Shown here one piece after another: positions 1-6,773 of a DNA stretch of 16,638 nucleotides. Origin of the DNA: SCQX01 sp035720945 (GTDB lineage Bacteria; Pseudomonadota; Gammaproteobacteria; Burkholderiales; Burkholderiaceae_B); assembly GCA_035720945.1 (NCBI GenBank), contig DASTNK010000168.1, positions 1 through 16,638 of the forward strand. The letters are read 5' to 3'. Both the position numbers and the translations under genes were made by a program. Under the pieces are notes generated by a model that was not told the DNA's origin, did not search any database, and saw nothing but the letters and a program-made list of their open reading frames with translations. How positions within the stretch are numbered: the first letter of the stretch is position 1; each line of letters begins with the position of its first letter.

Positions 1-959
1 TTCGCCGACAACGCCAGCAACCCCTCCGACAACTGCTTCGCACGGTCATTCACCGATGCCATGAAACCCGGCGCGGTCAGCACATCGAACACCGCCACTC
101 CCGCCGCCGTCATCAACGGATTCCCGTTGTACGTCCCACCCTGGTCACCCGGCTGGAAACACGACACGTCTTCGCGCGCGCACAGCGCCGCCAGCGGCAC
201 GCCCGCCCCAATACCTTTGCCCAGCGTCATGATGTCCGGCACGATACCCGCGTGCTCGTAGGCGAACAGCTTGCCCGTGCGCCCCATCCCCGTCTGCACC
301 TCATCGACAATCAGCAATAACCCCGCCTCGTCGGTCAGCTTGCGCAAAGCCTTCAGGAATTCCACCGTGGCGGGAATCACGCCCCCCTCACCCTGCACCG
401 GTTCCAGCATCACCGCGACCGTCTGATCGTCGATCAGCGCACGCACCGAATCCAGATCATTCAGGTCCGCCTTGGGGAAGCCATCGACCTGCGGCGCGAA
501 CATTTTGTCCCAGCCCGGTTTGCCCGACGCCGACATCGTGGCCAGCGTGCGGCCATGGAAACCGTGATCGAACGTGATGATCTTGTAGGCGCCCTTGCGA
601 TGCAGCCGCCCCCACTTGCGCGCCAGCTTGATCGCGCCCTCGTTGGCCTCGGCGCCGCTATTCGCGAAGAAAATGCGATCGAAGCACGACACGGACACCA
701 GCCGTTTCGCCAGATCGATGGACGGTTGGTTGTAGAACGCCGGCGACGGGTTGATGAGCAGCCCCGCCTGTCGGTTGATGGCGGCCGTGACGGGCTCCGG
801 GCAATGACCCAGGCAGTTCACCGCCCAGCCCTGCACGAAATCCAGGTAGCGCTTGCCCGCGCCGTCTTCGAGCCACGACCCCTGCCCTCGCACGAACACC
901 AGCTCCGGGCGGTTGGTAATTTCCATCAGCGCCTTCACACCCGACCGATCAAAGTCCAT
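1..959 (-). CDS. argD: Acetylornithine-type aminotransferase, class III PLP-dependent (3' end outside window)
   Basis: A PLP enzyme that transfers the delta-amino group between N-acetylornithine (or a similar omega-amine) and 2-oxoglutarate, in arginine metabolism in the cytosol. The first 319 codons are present out of about 395 usual for the family; the C-terminus lies beyond position 1. Visible fold-type I marks are SGAEANEGAIKLAR at residues 101-114 (cofactor phosphate binding), HGRT at 135-138, VDEVQTGMGRTG at 218-229 with Asp219 for the pyridine nitrogen, and LGKGIGAG with the Schiff-base lysine Lys248. The ATG at 959 follows GGGGAG at 964-969. The gene is divergent from the MOSC gene and has a terminator-like hairpin in its short leader. 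Class III is certain. Substrate is inferred from overall resemblance to ArgD-like proteins; ornithine or another omega-amine transaminase remains possible. Confidence 0.85.
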   Translation of the reverse strand, partial: MDFDRSGVKALMEITNRPELVFVRGQGSWLEDGAGKRYLDFVQGWAVNCLGHCPEPVTAAINRQAGLLINPSPAFYNQPSIDLAKRLVSVSCFDRIFFANSGAEANEGAIKLARKWGRLHRKGAYKIITFDHGFHGRTLATMSASGKPGWDKMFAPQVDGFPKADLNDLDSVRALIDDQTVAVMLEPVQGEGGVIPATVEFLKALRKLTDEAGLLLIVDEVQTGMGRTGKLFAYEHAGIVPDIMTLGKGIGAGVPLAALCAREDVSCFQPGDQGGTYNGNPLMTAAGVAVFDVLTAPGFMASVNDRAKQLSEGLLALSA

Positions 960-972
960 TTCGCTCCCCGAC

Positions 973-995
973 AAAAAAGGCCCCCAGAGGGCGCC
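973..995 (-). terminator. Terminator-like hairpin in the aminotransferase leader
   Basis: On the minus strand, a GC-rich stem (arms 989-995 and 979-985, one mismatch, 3-nt loop) is followed at once by six T (978-973), the form of a Rho-independent terminator. It sits about 14 nt before the aminotransferase ATG, and no minus-strand gene lies upstream for it to terminate, because the neighbour is divergent. It could attenuate the downstream gene. The plus strand has no T run after the stem. Confidence 0.5.
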
Positions 996-1007
996 ACCAA
1001 AAAAAGA

Positions 1008-1013
1008 ATTTTA
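1008..1013 (-). promoter_or_regulatory. Candidate -10 box for the aminotransferase gene
   Basis: TAAAAT on the minus strand (5 of 6 matches to TATAAT) would give a start near 1001 and a leader of about 40 nt consisting almost entirely of the terminator-like hairpin. No good -35 is visible at the right spacing, so an activator may be needed or the call may be wrong. Confidence 0.3.
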
Positions 1014-1091
1014 GCGCAGTGCGGGTTTGGGCCGGCACGCCGGGAACCCTGCAGTATGATTTCCAGCGGAATTGAATCTTTCGGAGCCGTC

Positions 1092-1958
1092 ATGCCGTTC
1101 GCCATCGCCAGCCTGCACAGCTATCCCGTCAAATCGTGCGCTGGACTGACCCACCAACAGGCCACCATCACCCCCGGTGGCCTGGAGCACGACCGGCATT
1201 GGGTCATCGTCGACCAATACGGTATTTTCATGACCCAGCGCACCTACCCGCGCATGGCCTTGATCCATCCCCGGATCGATGACGGTGTGCTCACTCTTTC
1301 GGCTCCCGGCATGCCCGACATAACCGTATCGCAGCCAGCGCTGGACACACCACCGGCAATACCCGTGCGCATCTGGGCCGCCGACACGCTGGGTGCCGAT
1401 GAAGGCGATGAGGCCGCACAGTGGCTCAGCGATTTCCTTCGCACCGGGTGCCGCCTGCTGCGCGAACACCCTGCCGCACACCGCATCGCCAGCCCTGATC
1501 ACGTCGATACCTGGATAGACAAGCACAGTGACTGGGAGCGCGGCTTCCCGCATGAGCACCGTTTCGGGTTCGCAGACGGTTTCCCGTTCCTGGTGACCAG
1601 CCAGTCATCGCTGGAGGAACTTAACCACCAGTTGGTGAACAAGGACGCGGGCACCATGACCATGAACCGCTTCCGCCCCAACATCGTGGTCCAGGGCCTG
1701 GATCCTTACGATGAAGATTACCTGGTCGGCATGCGCATCGCCGGTCTGACTTTCGCCTTCGTCAAACCCTGCGCGCGCTGCCCCATTCCCAACATCAACC
1801 CCGACACGGCGGCGGTGGGCACCGAGCCAGGCAGAACCCTGACGGCGCACCGCATGTTTCCGCAAGGCATGCTGTTCGGCGTGAACGCCGTCATGGCGGG
1901 CGCCAGGCAGGCGCGATTGCGCATCGGGGATGTCGTGGAGCCTGAGTTCGATTTCTAG
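1092..1958 (+). CDS. MOSC domain-containing protein (YcbX/mARC-like)
   Basis: A 288-residue protein with an N-terminal MOSC beta-barrel domain (about residues 1-120, starting IASLHSYPVKSCAG) and a C-terminal MOSC domain. The latter carries the cofactor-cysteine segment KPCARCPIPNINPDT, with Cys227 and Cys230, followed by G-EPGRTL. Family members bind a molybdenum cofactor with a cysteine ligand and reduce N-hydroxylated compounds, as in YcbX and mARC. Which of the two cysteines is the ligand cannot be fixed here. There is no [2Fe-2S] ferredoxin domain at the C-terminus, unlike E. coli YcbX, so electrons must come from a separate partner. The ATG at 1092 is chosen because GGAG at 1083-1086 precedes it; the open frame runs further upstream but overlaps the divergent aminotransferase. 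A TATGAT at 1055-1060 is a possible -10. Family is confident; substrate unknown. Confidence 0.88.
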   Translation: MPFAIASLHSYPVKSCAGLTHQQATITPGGLEHDRHWVIVDQYGIFMTQRTYPRMALIHPRIDDGVLTLSAPGMPDITVSQPALDTPPAIPVRIWAADTLGADEGDEAAQWLSDFLRTGCRLLREHPAAHRIASPDHVDTWIDKHSDWERGFPHEHRFGFADGFPFLVTSQSSLEELNHQLVNKDAGTMTMNRFRPNIVVQGLDPYDEDYLVGMRIAGLTFAFVKPCARCPIPNINPDTAAVGTEPGRTLTAHRMFPQGMLFGVNAVMAGARQARLRIGDVVEPEFDF

Positions 1959-1993
1959 GGCATTTTCGATTGAAACGCATGCCGCGATCGCGA

Positions 1994-2197
1994 GCCGTCT
2001 GTCGGGGCTTGGGGCGGGCCCGGCGTAAGGCGTGCGCCGGATCTGTCACGGGAAGGCGGGGGCTGTCGGCGGGCGCTGTCTGAGTTATGCCACGCGGGTA
2101 AGCGGGGCATAACGAGTTTCGCCCGCCGCCCGCCTGGACGAGGCAGATCCGGATCGAGCACGCCGTGCCGGACCCGCCCCAAGCCCCGACAGACGGC
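1994..2197. repeat. ~204-bp imperfect palindrome between convergent genes
   Basis: The outer arms 1994-2024 and 2167-2197 are inverted copies matching at 30 of 31 bases. Inward, the arms stay related with small gaps: GGATCTG at 2039-2045 against its complement near 2145-2151, then AGGCGGG and GGCGGGCG blocks. The structure closes with a perfect 8-bp inverted pair, GTTATGCC at 2084-2091 and GGCATAAC at 2106-2113, around a 14-nt loop. The whole spans nearly all of the 267-bp gap between the MOSC and permease stop codons. Transcribed from either side it would form one very long hairpin, so it can end both genes. Its size suggests a mobile or dispersed palindromic element (MITE-like) rather than a simple terminator. 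The open frames across it are probably artefacts. Confidence 0.8.
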
Positions 2198-2225
2198 GCC
2201 TTTAGAATGACCACCAGAGACGTCG

Positions 2226-2885
2226 TCAAACCACCTGCGACCGCCCGAAGTATTTCTCCAGCCGGCGCTGCACGTGTTCCAACCCCATGCTCAGCACCCA
2301 ATAAATCGCCGCAGCGGCCAGATACAACGGCAGCGGCCGGAACGTAGTGGCGATCACGTCTTTCGTGGCCAACAGCAGTTCCGTGACCGTGATGACCGAC
2401 ACCAGCGACGTGTCCTTGATGAGACTGATCAAGGTGTTGCTCATGGCCGGCACGGCCAGGCGCATAGCCTGCGGCACCACCACGTAATACAAATTCTGCC
2501 AATACGTCAGCCCCAGGCTGTAGCCCGCCGACCACTGGCCACGACCAATGCCCAGGATGGCGCCACGCAGGCTTTCCGAGATGTACGCGCCCGCGTTCAG
2601 GCTCAAAGCCAGAATGCCGGCCGTGAGCGGTTCGAAACGTATGCCGATGCTGGGCAACCCGTAGTACACGATGAACACCTGCACCAGCAGCGGCGTGCCG
2701 CGCATCAGGCTCACGTATGTCACGGCGGGCCATTGCACGAAGCGATTCGGCACGATGCGCGCTACCGCGATCACGAACCCCAGCACCAGCCCGCCTATCA
2801 TGGCCGAGAATGCGAAGATCAGCGTGTAACCCGTTCCCTTCAACAGAATCGGGGCGGCAAGTTTCAACAGGTCCAGAAGATTCAT
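2226..2885 (-). CDS. tcyL: Amino-acid ABC transporter permease, HisM/TcyL type (probable cystine)
   Basis: A 219-residue inner-membrane permease of the polar amino-acid uptake family. Hydrophobic segments lie at about residues 8-45, 55-75, 85-105 and 180-205. The cytoplasmic EAA-type loop is SLNAGAYISESLRGAILGI (residues 94-112) followed by GQWSAGYSLGL, and the RGTPLLVQVF block before it is typical of the family. From memory it resembles E. coli YecS/TcyL in the cystine system. It forms the channel with an ATPase and receives substrate from the binding protein encoded upstream on the same strand (212 bp gap). That gap holds a terminator-like hairpin, so it may be expressed below the binding protein. 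No ATPase gene follows it. The start at 2885 has only a weak ribosome site. Family is certain; cystine specificity is inferred. Confidence 0.85.
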   Translation of the reverse strand: MNLLDLLKLAAPILLKGTGYTLIFAFSAMIGGLVLGFVIAVARIVPNRFVQWPAVTYVSLMRGTPLLVQVFIVYYGLPSIGIRFEPLTAGILALSLNAGAYISESLRGAILGIGRGQWSAGYSLGLTYWQNLYYVVVPQAMRLAVPAMSNTLISLIKDTSLVSVITVTELLLATKDVIATTFRPLPLYLAAAAIYWVLSMGLEHVQRRLEKYFGRSQVV

Positions 2886-2969
2886 GGCTCATCCATTTGC
2901 GGCGGCCCCGCCAGGAACACGGAGCGGCACATCTCTACCGATCGTTCAGGCGGCGGCACGCTACGACCA

Positions 2970-3015
2970 GCCAGCCAAAACAACACAACCCTGCGGACAC
3001 TCGTCCACAGGGTTG
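2970..3015 (-). terminator. Rho-independent terminator-like hairpin between binding protein and permease
   Basis: Arms 3008-3015 and 2986-2993 (CAACCCTG/CAGGGTTG) form an 8-bp stem, extended by GGA/TCC past one mismatch, with a 6-nt loop. On the minus strand it is followed by a T-rich run (TGTTGTTTT, 2985-2977). Partial read-through would give more binding protein than permease, a common stoichiometry for ABC uptake systems. Confidence 0.6.
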
Positions 3016-3049
3016 CATTATCACATCGTCGGCCGTGGGGCGGCCCCAA

Positions 3050-3076
3050 GCCGCAGAGGCATGCGGCGCAGTGACT
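3050..3076. repeat. Dispersed hairpin repeat, copy 1
   Basis: Stem GCCGCA (3050-3055), loop GAGGCA, stem TGCGGC (3062-3067), followed by GCAGTGACT. The same 27-bp string with one change occurs at 6774-6800, and weaker similarity continues about 18 bp further right in both. This copy lies 22-48 bp past the stop codon of the cystine-type binding protein. It resembles REP-type intergenic repeats in size and placement. Confidence 0.6.
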
Positions 3077-3097
3077 GGGTCAAAGGTTCTCCGGCGA

Positions 3098-3913
3098 TCA
3101 GCCCGCCTTGCGGACCTTGCTGACGTCGATGCCGAACCATTTGTCAGAGATCTTGGCGAATTCGCCATCCTTGAAGGAGGCTTCCAGGATATGGTCGAGC
3201 GCCGCCTTGAACTTGGGGTTGCCCTTGCGGAACGGGATACCGTTGAACTTCGGCGACCCCACAATGGCGCCGCCGCGGATGGGCAGATGCGAGGTCTTGA
3301 CCAAGTAGGCCGTCATGAGCTGGTCATTCAGCGCCGCGTCGATGCGGTGGTCGATCAAGTCAGAAAGGTATTCCGGCGCACCGGGGTAGCTCTTGACGAT
3401 GATGCCCTTCTGCGCCTTGGCCAAGGTTTCGTAGTTGCTGCCCTGGCCGACGCCCAGCGTCTTGCCCTTCAGATCGGCGAAGCTCTTGTAGTGGGCCTTC
3501 TCGTCCTTGCGCAGGATGAGCTGCGGGCTGGACGCCACATAGGGAATGGAGAAATCAAACGTTTTCTCGCGCTGGGGCGTGATGCCGACTTGATTGATGA
3601 TGACGTCGAACTTGCCCGCGCTGAGCCCGGCCAGAATGGCGCTCCATTCCGTCTTGACGAACTGGACCTTCACACCCAGCTTCTGCGCGATCATTTTCGC
3701 GACGTCCACGTCGAAACCATCCAGCTTGCCAGTCTTGGTGTTGACGAAATTGAACGGCGGGTAGGTGCCTTCCATGCCGACCAGCAGGGTGCCGCGCGCC
3801 TTGACGGTGCTGAGCAGATCCGTGGCGTGAGCCGGGGCCGTGGCCGCCAGGGCCGAAAAGGTGGTGACACCGACAGCCACCGCCCAACGCAAGTAGTGTG
3901 AGAGTTTTTTCAT
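3098..3913 (-). CDS. tcyJ: Amino-acid ABC transporter substrate-binding protein (probable cystine-binding, TcyJ/FliY-like)
   Basis: A 271-residue periplasmic binding protein of family 3 that delivers an amino acid to an inner-membrane ABC permease. Residues 1 to about 32 are a Sec signal peptide (MKK, hydrophobic core, then APAHA before TDLL). The mature part starts VKARGTLLVGMEGTYPPFNF, followed by GFDVDVAKMIAQKLG, INQVGITPQREKTFDFS, LGVGQGSNYE and the C-terminal SDKWFGIDVSK. These blocks match my recollection of E. coli FliY/TcyJ closely, so L-cystine is the most likely ligand. The ATG at 3913 has GGAAG 5 nt ahead; a longer frame would bury the signal peptide. The permease follows on the same strand. 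The AT-rich region upstream (3998-4085) holds a candidate promoter. Family sure, ligand inferred. Confidence 0.88.
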   Translation of the reverse strand: MKKLSHYLRWAVAVGVTTFSALAATAPAHATDLLSTVKARGTLLVGMEGTYPPFNFVNTKTGKLDGFDVDVAKMIAQKLGVKVQFVKTEWSAILAGLSAGKFDVIINQVGITPQREKTFDFSIPYVASSPQLILRKDEKAHYKSFADLKGKTLGVGQGSNYETLAKAQKGIIVKSYPGAPEYLSDLIDHRIDAALNDQLMTAYLVKTSHLPIRGGAIVGSPKFNGIPFRKGNPKFKAALDHILEASFKDGEFAKISDKWFGIDVSKVRKAG

Positions 3914-4035
3914 GTTCTTCCAGTTGAATGAACGAGGCGCAGCCTGACATCGCGCTTGTGGCCGGACGCCGCTTTGCCCAGGCACCCATGCTAGCAAGCA
4001 CCGCGACAGCTTATAACGATTTGATAATTACTTAT

Positions 4036-4064
4036 ATATTATTTTGCGAAATAACGCACTGCAA
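4036..4064 (-). promoter_or_regulatory. Candidate sigma70 promoter for the cystine-type binding protein
   Basis: On the minus strand, TTGCAG (4064-4059) and TAATAT (4041-4036) stand 17 bp apart in the only strongly AT-rich stretch of the region, about 125 bp before the start codon. The -35 match is partial. An 8-bp inverted pair (4049-4056 and 4078-4085) overlaps the -35 side. It could be an operator or the end signal of dinB, whose stop lies directly beside it. Confidence 0.4.
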
Positions 4065-4085
4065 CATACTGATATTTCGTTATTT

Positions 4086-5240
4086 TCAATAAAGATCGAG
4101 CTGCACCCCGGAGCCTGATCCCGCCACCCGCTGATCGGCCGGATCCAGGCCGCTGGCCCGCACACCCAGCAACCGGATGCGGCGATCCAGGTTGATGCGC
4201 TTCAGGCAACTGCGCGCGGCACGCAGCATGGCCGCGACATCGGCGATCGGCCCATCCAGCGTCGCATCGCGCGTGACCGTGCGGAAATCGTCGAACCGCA
4301 GCTTCACGCCTATGGTGCGCCCCACATAACCCTTGCGCGCCAGGTCGCCCGACAACTCAGTGCATAACCGCTCGAGCCACGACGACAGTTCGGCGCGGTC
4401 GCGCACGACATGCAGGTCGCGCTCGAACGTGGTTTCGCGGCTGATGGACTTGGGCTCGGAGTGGGTGACCACGGGACGATCATCCACGCCATGCGCGGCG
4501 TCCACCAGCCAGCGCGCGTAGCCCAGTCCGAAATGTTCTTGAAGCAGGTCGGGCGGCGCGGCGGCCAGGTCGGCAATGGTGACGATGCCCAGGCCGGCGA
4601 GCTTGGCATTGGCTTTGGGGCCGATGCCGTTGACCTTGCCCACCGGCAGGGGCCAGATGCGGCGTTGAAGGTCTTCCGGGGCAAGAACGGTCAGCCCGTC
4701 TGGTTTGTCGAGTTCGGACGCGATCTTGGACAGCAGCTTGTTGGGCGACACCCCGACGGAGCAGATGAGCCCGCCCGTGTCTTCCCGCACGGCGTCTTTG
4801 ATGCGCCGCGCCAGGATGTCGGCGGACTCTTCGTGCGCCGTCAGGTCGACATAGATTTCATCGATGCCGCGGTCTTCGATGCACGGCGCGATGCGCGCGA
4901 CGGCGGCCTTGAACAAGCGTGAATAGTGGCGATACTGATTGAAGTCGGCTGGCAGCAGGATGGCGTCGGGCGCCAAGGCCGCGGCCTTCATGATCCCCAT
5001 GGCCGAGAAAATTCCCAACGCCCGCGCCTCGTACGTGGAGGTGGTCGCCACCCCCCGGCCGACGTAGTCGCGCAGGCGCGAAAACTCGCGCCCGCCATCG
5101 GCGCCCACACGTGGCGCATGGCTGCCCCGCCCGCCGATGACGACCGGCAAGCCGCGCAATTCGGGATAGCGCAACAATTCAACCGACGCGTAGAAGGCGT
5201 CCATGTCGACATGCGCGATGCGGCGGGCGCGGGAGTTCAT
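4086..5240 (-). CDS. dinB: DNA polymerase IV (Y-family translesion polymerase)
   Basis: A 384-residue error-prone polymerase that copies past damaged bases. The palm has HVDMDAF at residues 10-16 (catalytic Asp12) and RGIDEIYVDLT at 124-134 (catalytic Asp127 and Glu128). SVGVSPNKLLSKIASELDKPDG is clear further on (written here only as a family block), then helix-hairpin-helix GIGPKANAKLAGLGI and the little-finger domain. The C-terminal QLDLY (380-384) fits the beta-clamp-binding motif. A loop of about 20 residues after VVIGG (about 38-62) is longer than in E. coli; from memory, Burkholderiales proteins share it. The ATG at 5240 lies just before the conserved RIAHVDMD and just downstream of a LexA box; no clear Shine-Dalgarno is visible, and the leader would be about 20 nt. 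The gene is divergent from the PheC-like gene. Confidence 0.93.
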   Translation of the reverse strand: MNSRARRIAHVDMDAFYASVELLRYPELRGLPVVIGGRGSHAPRVGADGGREFSRLRDYVGRGVATTSTYEARALGIFSAMGIMKAAALAPDAILLPADFNQYRHYSRLFKAAVARIAPCIEDRGIDEIYVDLTAHEESADILARRIKDAVREDTGGLICSVGVSPNKLLSKIASELDKPDGLTVLAPEDLQRRIWPLPVGKVNGIGPKANAKLAGLGIVTIADLAAAPPDLLQEHFGLGYARWLVDAAHGVDDRPVVTHSEPKSISRETTFERDLHVVRDRAELSSWLERLCTELSGDLARKGYVGRTIGVKLRFDDFRTVTRDATLDGPIADVAAMLRAARSCLKRINLDRRIRLLGVRASGLDPADQRVAGSGSGVQLDLY

Positions 5241-5245
5241 GCGAA

Positions 5246-5265
5246 TACTGATTATTTGTACAGTT
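5246..5265 (-). promoter_or_regulatory. LexA (SOS) box of dinB
   Basis: The minus strand reads CTGT-N8-TCAG in an AT-rich core (CTG and CAG ends at 5263-5261 and 5250-5248), 15 of 20 positions of the E. coli LexA consensus. It lies between a perfect -10 (5273-5268) and the dinB start codon and covers the expected transcription start. LexA bound here would block transcription until DNA damage. Confidence 0.8.
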
Positions 5266-5267
5266 TT

Positions 5268-5273
5268 ATTATA
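5268..5273 (-). promoter_or_regulatory. -10 box of dinB (TATAAT)
   Basis: A perfect TATAAT on the minus strand, 4-5 bp from the LexA box and 27 bp before the dinB ATG. The -35 region (around 5291-5296) is poor, so the promoter may depend mainly on its -10. Confidence 0.6.
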
Positions 5274-5348
5274 CCGCCGCCCGCGCAAAAGTTGGGTAAT
5301 CACGCATTCCCGGTTTAGCCGAAAGCGCCTATAACAGCCAGCACAGTG

Positions 5349-5372
5349 GCGCGCCGTCCGATCATGGCGCGC
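5349..5372 (+). promoter_or_regulatory. Leader hairpin ahead of the PheC-like gene
   Basis: A 7-bp perfect stem (GCGCGCC at 5349-5355 with GGCGCGC at 5366-5372) and a 10-nt loop lie between a possible -10 (TATAAC, 5331-5336) and the ribosome site. There is no T run after it and no phenylalanine-rich leader peptide, so classical attenuation is not supported. Confidence 0.3.
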
Positions 5373-5401
5373 TGTCAAAGAAGACAAAAAGGAGTCCCAC
5401 C

Positions 5402-6181
5402 GTGAAATACCTGCTCGCCACCGTCGTCCTGGCAGCCCTGCCCGGCTTGGCCACCGCCGCGACACAAGCGCCCGACACGCTCAACCAGGTCATGCAAAGC
5501 CACACCTTGCGCGTGTGCAGTCCCGGCGACTACAAGCCGTTCAGCTTCATGGAAAAAGACGGCCACTTCGAAGGCCTGGACGTGGACATGATGGATTCCC
5601 TGGCCGCCACCCTGGGCGCCAAGGTGACATTCGTCAAGACCACATGGAAGAATCTGATGAGCGACTTCACCTCCGGAAAATGCGACATCGGCGCCGGCGG
5701 CATTTCAGTGTCGCTCGCCCGCCAGCAGCAAGCCTTCTTCAGCGCCCCCTACATGATCAACGGCAAGACGCCGCTCACCCTCTGCAAGAACGCCAAAAAG
5801 TACCAGACCATCGCCGAGATCAACCAGCCCGATGTGCGGGTCATCTTCAACCCCGGCGGCAGCAACGAGAAATTCGCCCGCGAACACCTGTCCAAGGCCC
5901 ACCTCATTCCCTACAAGAACAACCTGGGCATCTTCGATGAAGTCGCCAACGGCAAGGCGGACGTCTTCGTCACTGAGGCCGCCGAGGCCGAGGTGCAAAG
6001 CCACCTGAACCCCAAGCTGTGCGCGGTCAACCCGAACAAGCCCCTGCAATACGCGGAAATGGGCTACCTGCTGCCCGAGGGCGATATCCGCTTCAAGCTG
6101 TACGTCGACCAGTGGCTACACCTGAGCAAGGCCAGCGGCGCCTACGCCAAGCTGGAGGGGAAGTGGCTGCCCAAGAAGTGA
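5402..6181 (+). CDS. pheC: Periplasmic cyclohexadienyl dehydratase (PheC-like, binding-protein fold)
   Basis: A 259-residue exported protein with the fold of family 3 solute-binding proteins. From memory it matches Pseudomonas aeruginosa PheC along its whole length: LRVCSPGDYKPFSF (36-49), GLDVDMMDSLA, the GGISVS block (99-104), KYQTIAEINQPDVR, NPGGSNEKF, LCAVNPNKPLQY and YVDQWLHLSKASG near the end. PheC turns prephenate into phenylpyruvate and arogenate into phenylalanine in the periplasm. Glu195 in TEAAEAE corresponds to the proposed general acid in TDASEA of PheC. Residues 1-20 are a signal peptide ending ATAA. The GTG at 5402 follows AAGGAG by 7 nt. No permease or ATPase is nearby, which favours an enzyme over a transporter subunit. 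A binding protein remains the alternative. Confidence 0.75.
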   Translation: MKYLLATVVLAALPGLATAATQAPDTLNQVMQSHTLRVCSPGDYKPFSFMEKDGHFEGLDVDMMDSLAATLGAKVTFVKTTWKNLMSDFTSGKCDIGAGGISVSLARQQQAFFSAPYMINGKTPLTLCKNAKKYQTIAEINQPDVRVIFNPGGSNEKFAREHLSKAHLIPYKNNLGIFDEVANGKADVFVTEAAEAEVQSHLNPKLCAVNPNKPLQYAEMGYLLPEGDIRFKLYVDQWLHLSKASGAYAKLEGKWLPKK

Positions 6182-6237
6182 TGTCTTCTCGGCCCCAAGC
6201 GCCAAAACGGTGGCCGTAGCCCCGAGAGGATTCACAA

Positions 6238-6274
6238 CGTGGCGGACAACCCGGATCCATGGACGTCCGCCACG
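6238..6274. terminator. Hairpin between convergent PheC-like and Lrp genes
   Basis: A perfect 10-bp inverted pair (CGTGGCGGAC at 6238-6247 with its complement at 6265-6274) and a 17-nt loop. It lies between the stop codons of two convergent genes. No clear T run follows on either strand, so it could protect the 3' ends or act as a weak two-way terminator. Confidence 0.45.
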
Positions 6275-6283
6275 CGAAACGCG

Positions 6284-6730
6284 TTATGCGTCATCCCGCA
6301 CCAACGGCGGCAACCGCCGCTTCACCGGCGTCGCCTTGACGATGGACGTATTGGTTTCGGCCCGATCGGCCAGCTTGTCCAAGATGGCATCCAGTTGCTC
6401 CATGGAGCGCACGCTCAATCGCGCAACGAAGCAGTCCTCGCCCGTCACCTTGTCGCATTCGGTGAATTCGAAAGTGTCCTGGATCAGCCGCTGAATGGCG
6501 TGCATCTGGCCCGGCAATGGCCGGACCCGGACAATGGCCTGCAACTGATAGCCAAACGCCTTCGGGTCGACATCCACGGTATAGCCCCGCAGGGCGCCGC
6601 GCTCCTCCAGCCGCCGCAGCCGATCCGACACACTGGGCGCCGACAGCCCGCACAGCCCCGACAGCGCCTTGAGCGATCGCCGGGAATCGTCCATGAGCGC
6701 CGCTATGATGATCTGGTCGATGTCGTCCAT
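6284..6730 (-). CDS. Lrp/AsnC family transcriptional regulator
   Basis: A 148-residue DNA-binding regulator. The N-terminal winged helix-turn-helix spans about residues 3-50 (DIDQIIIAALMDDSRRSLKA, then LSAPSVSDRLRRLEERGAL as the recognition part). The C-terminal ligand-sensing RAM domain covers about 60-140 (GYQLQAIVRVRPLPG, VTGEDCFVARLSVRS). Such proteins form dimers to octamers and usually respond to an amino acid. GGGGAA stands directly before the ATG. It is divergent from an EamA exporter across 262 bp, the common arrangement of a regulator with the exporter it controls. The target is inferred from this layout only. Confidence 0.9.
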   Translation of the reverse strand: MDDIDQIIIAALMDDSRRSLKALSGLCGLSAPSVSDRLRRLEERGALRGYTVDVDPKAFGYQLQAIVRVRPLPGQMHAIQRLIQDTFEFTECDKVTGEDCFVARLSVRSMEQLDAILDKLADRAETNTSIVKATPVKRRLPPLVRDDA

Positions 6731-6773
6731 TTCCCCATCGCTTTAAGAATTCTCTGAAACTGGTCGGGAGCAT

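Noticed and set aside
555..1091. Upstream extension of the MOSC reading frame
   Set aside because: It overlaps the divergent aminotransferase antisense, has no family similarity, and a good ribosome site precedes the ATG at 1092.
1891..2892. Long minus-strand frame across the palindrome and permease
   Set aside because: It reads the permease in the wrong frame and runs through an inverted repeat; high GC keeps it open.
2274..3901. Plus-strand open frames opposite the permease and binding protein
   Set aside because: They are antisense to two well-recognised genes, with no domain of their own.
6190..6216. CGGCC/GGCCG hairpin after the PheC-like gene
   Set aside because: The stem is 5 bp with a 17-nt loop and no T run; the 10-bp stem at 6238-6274 is much stronger.
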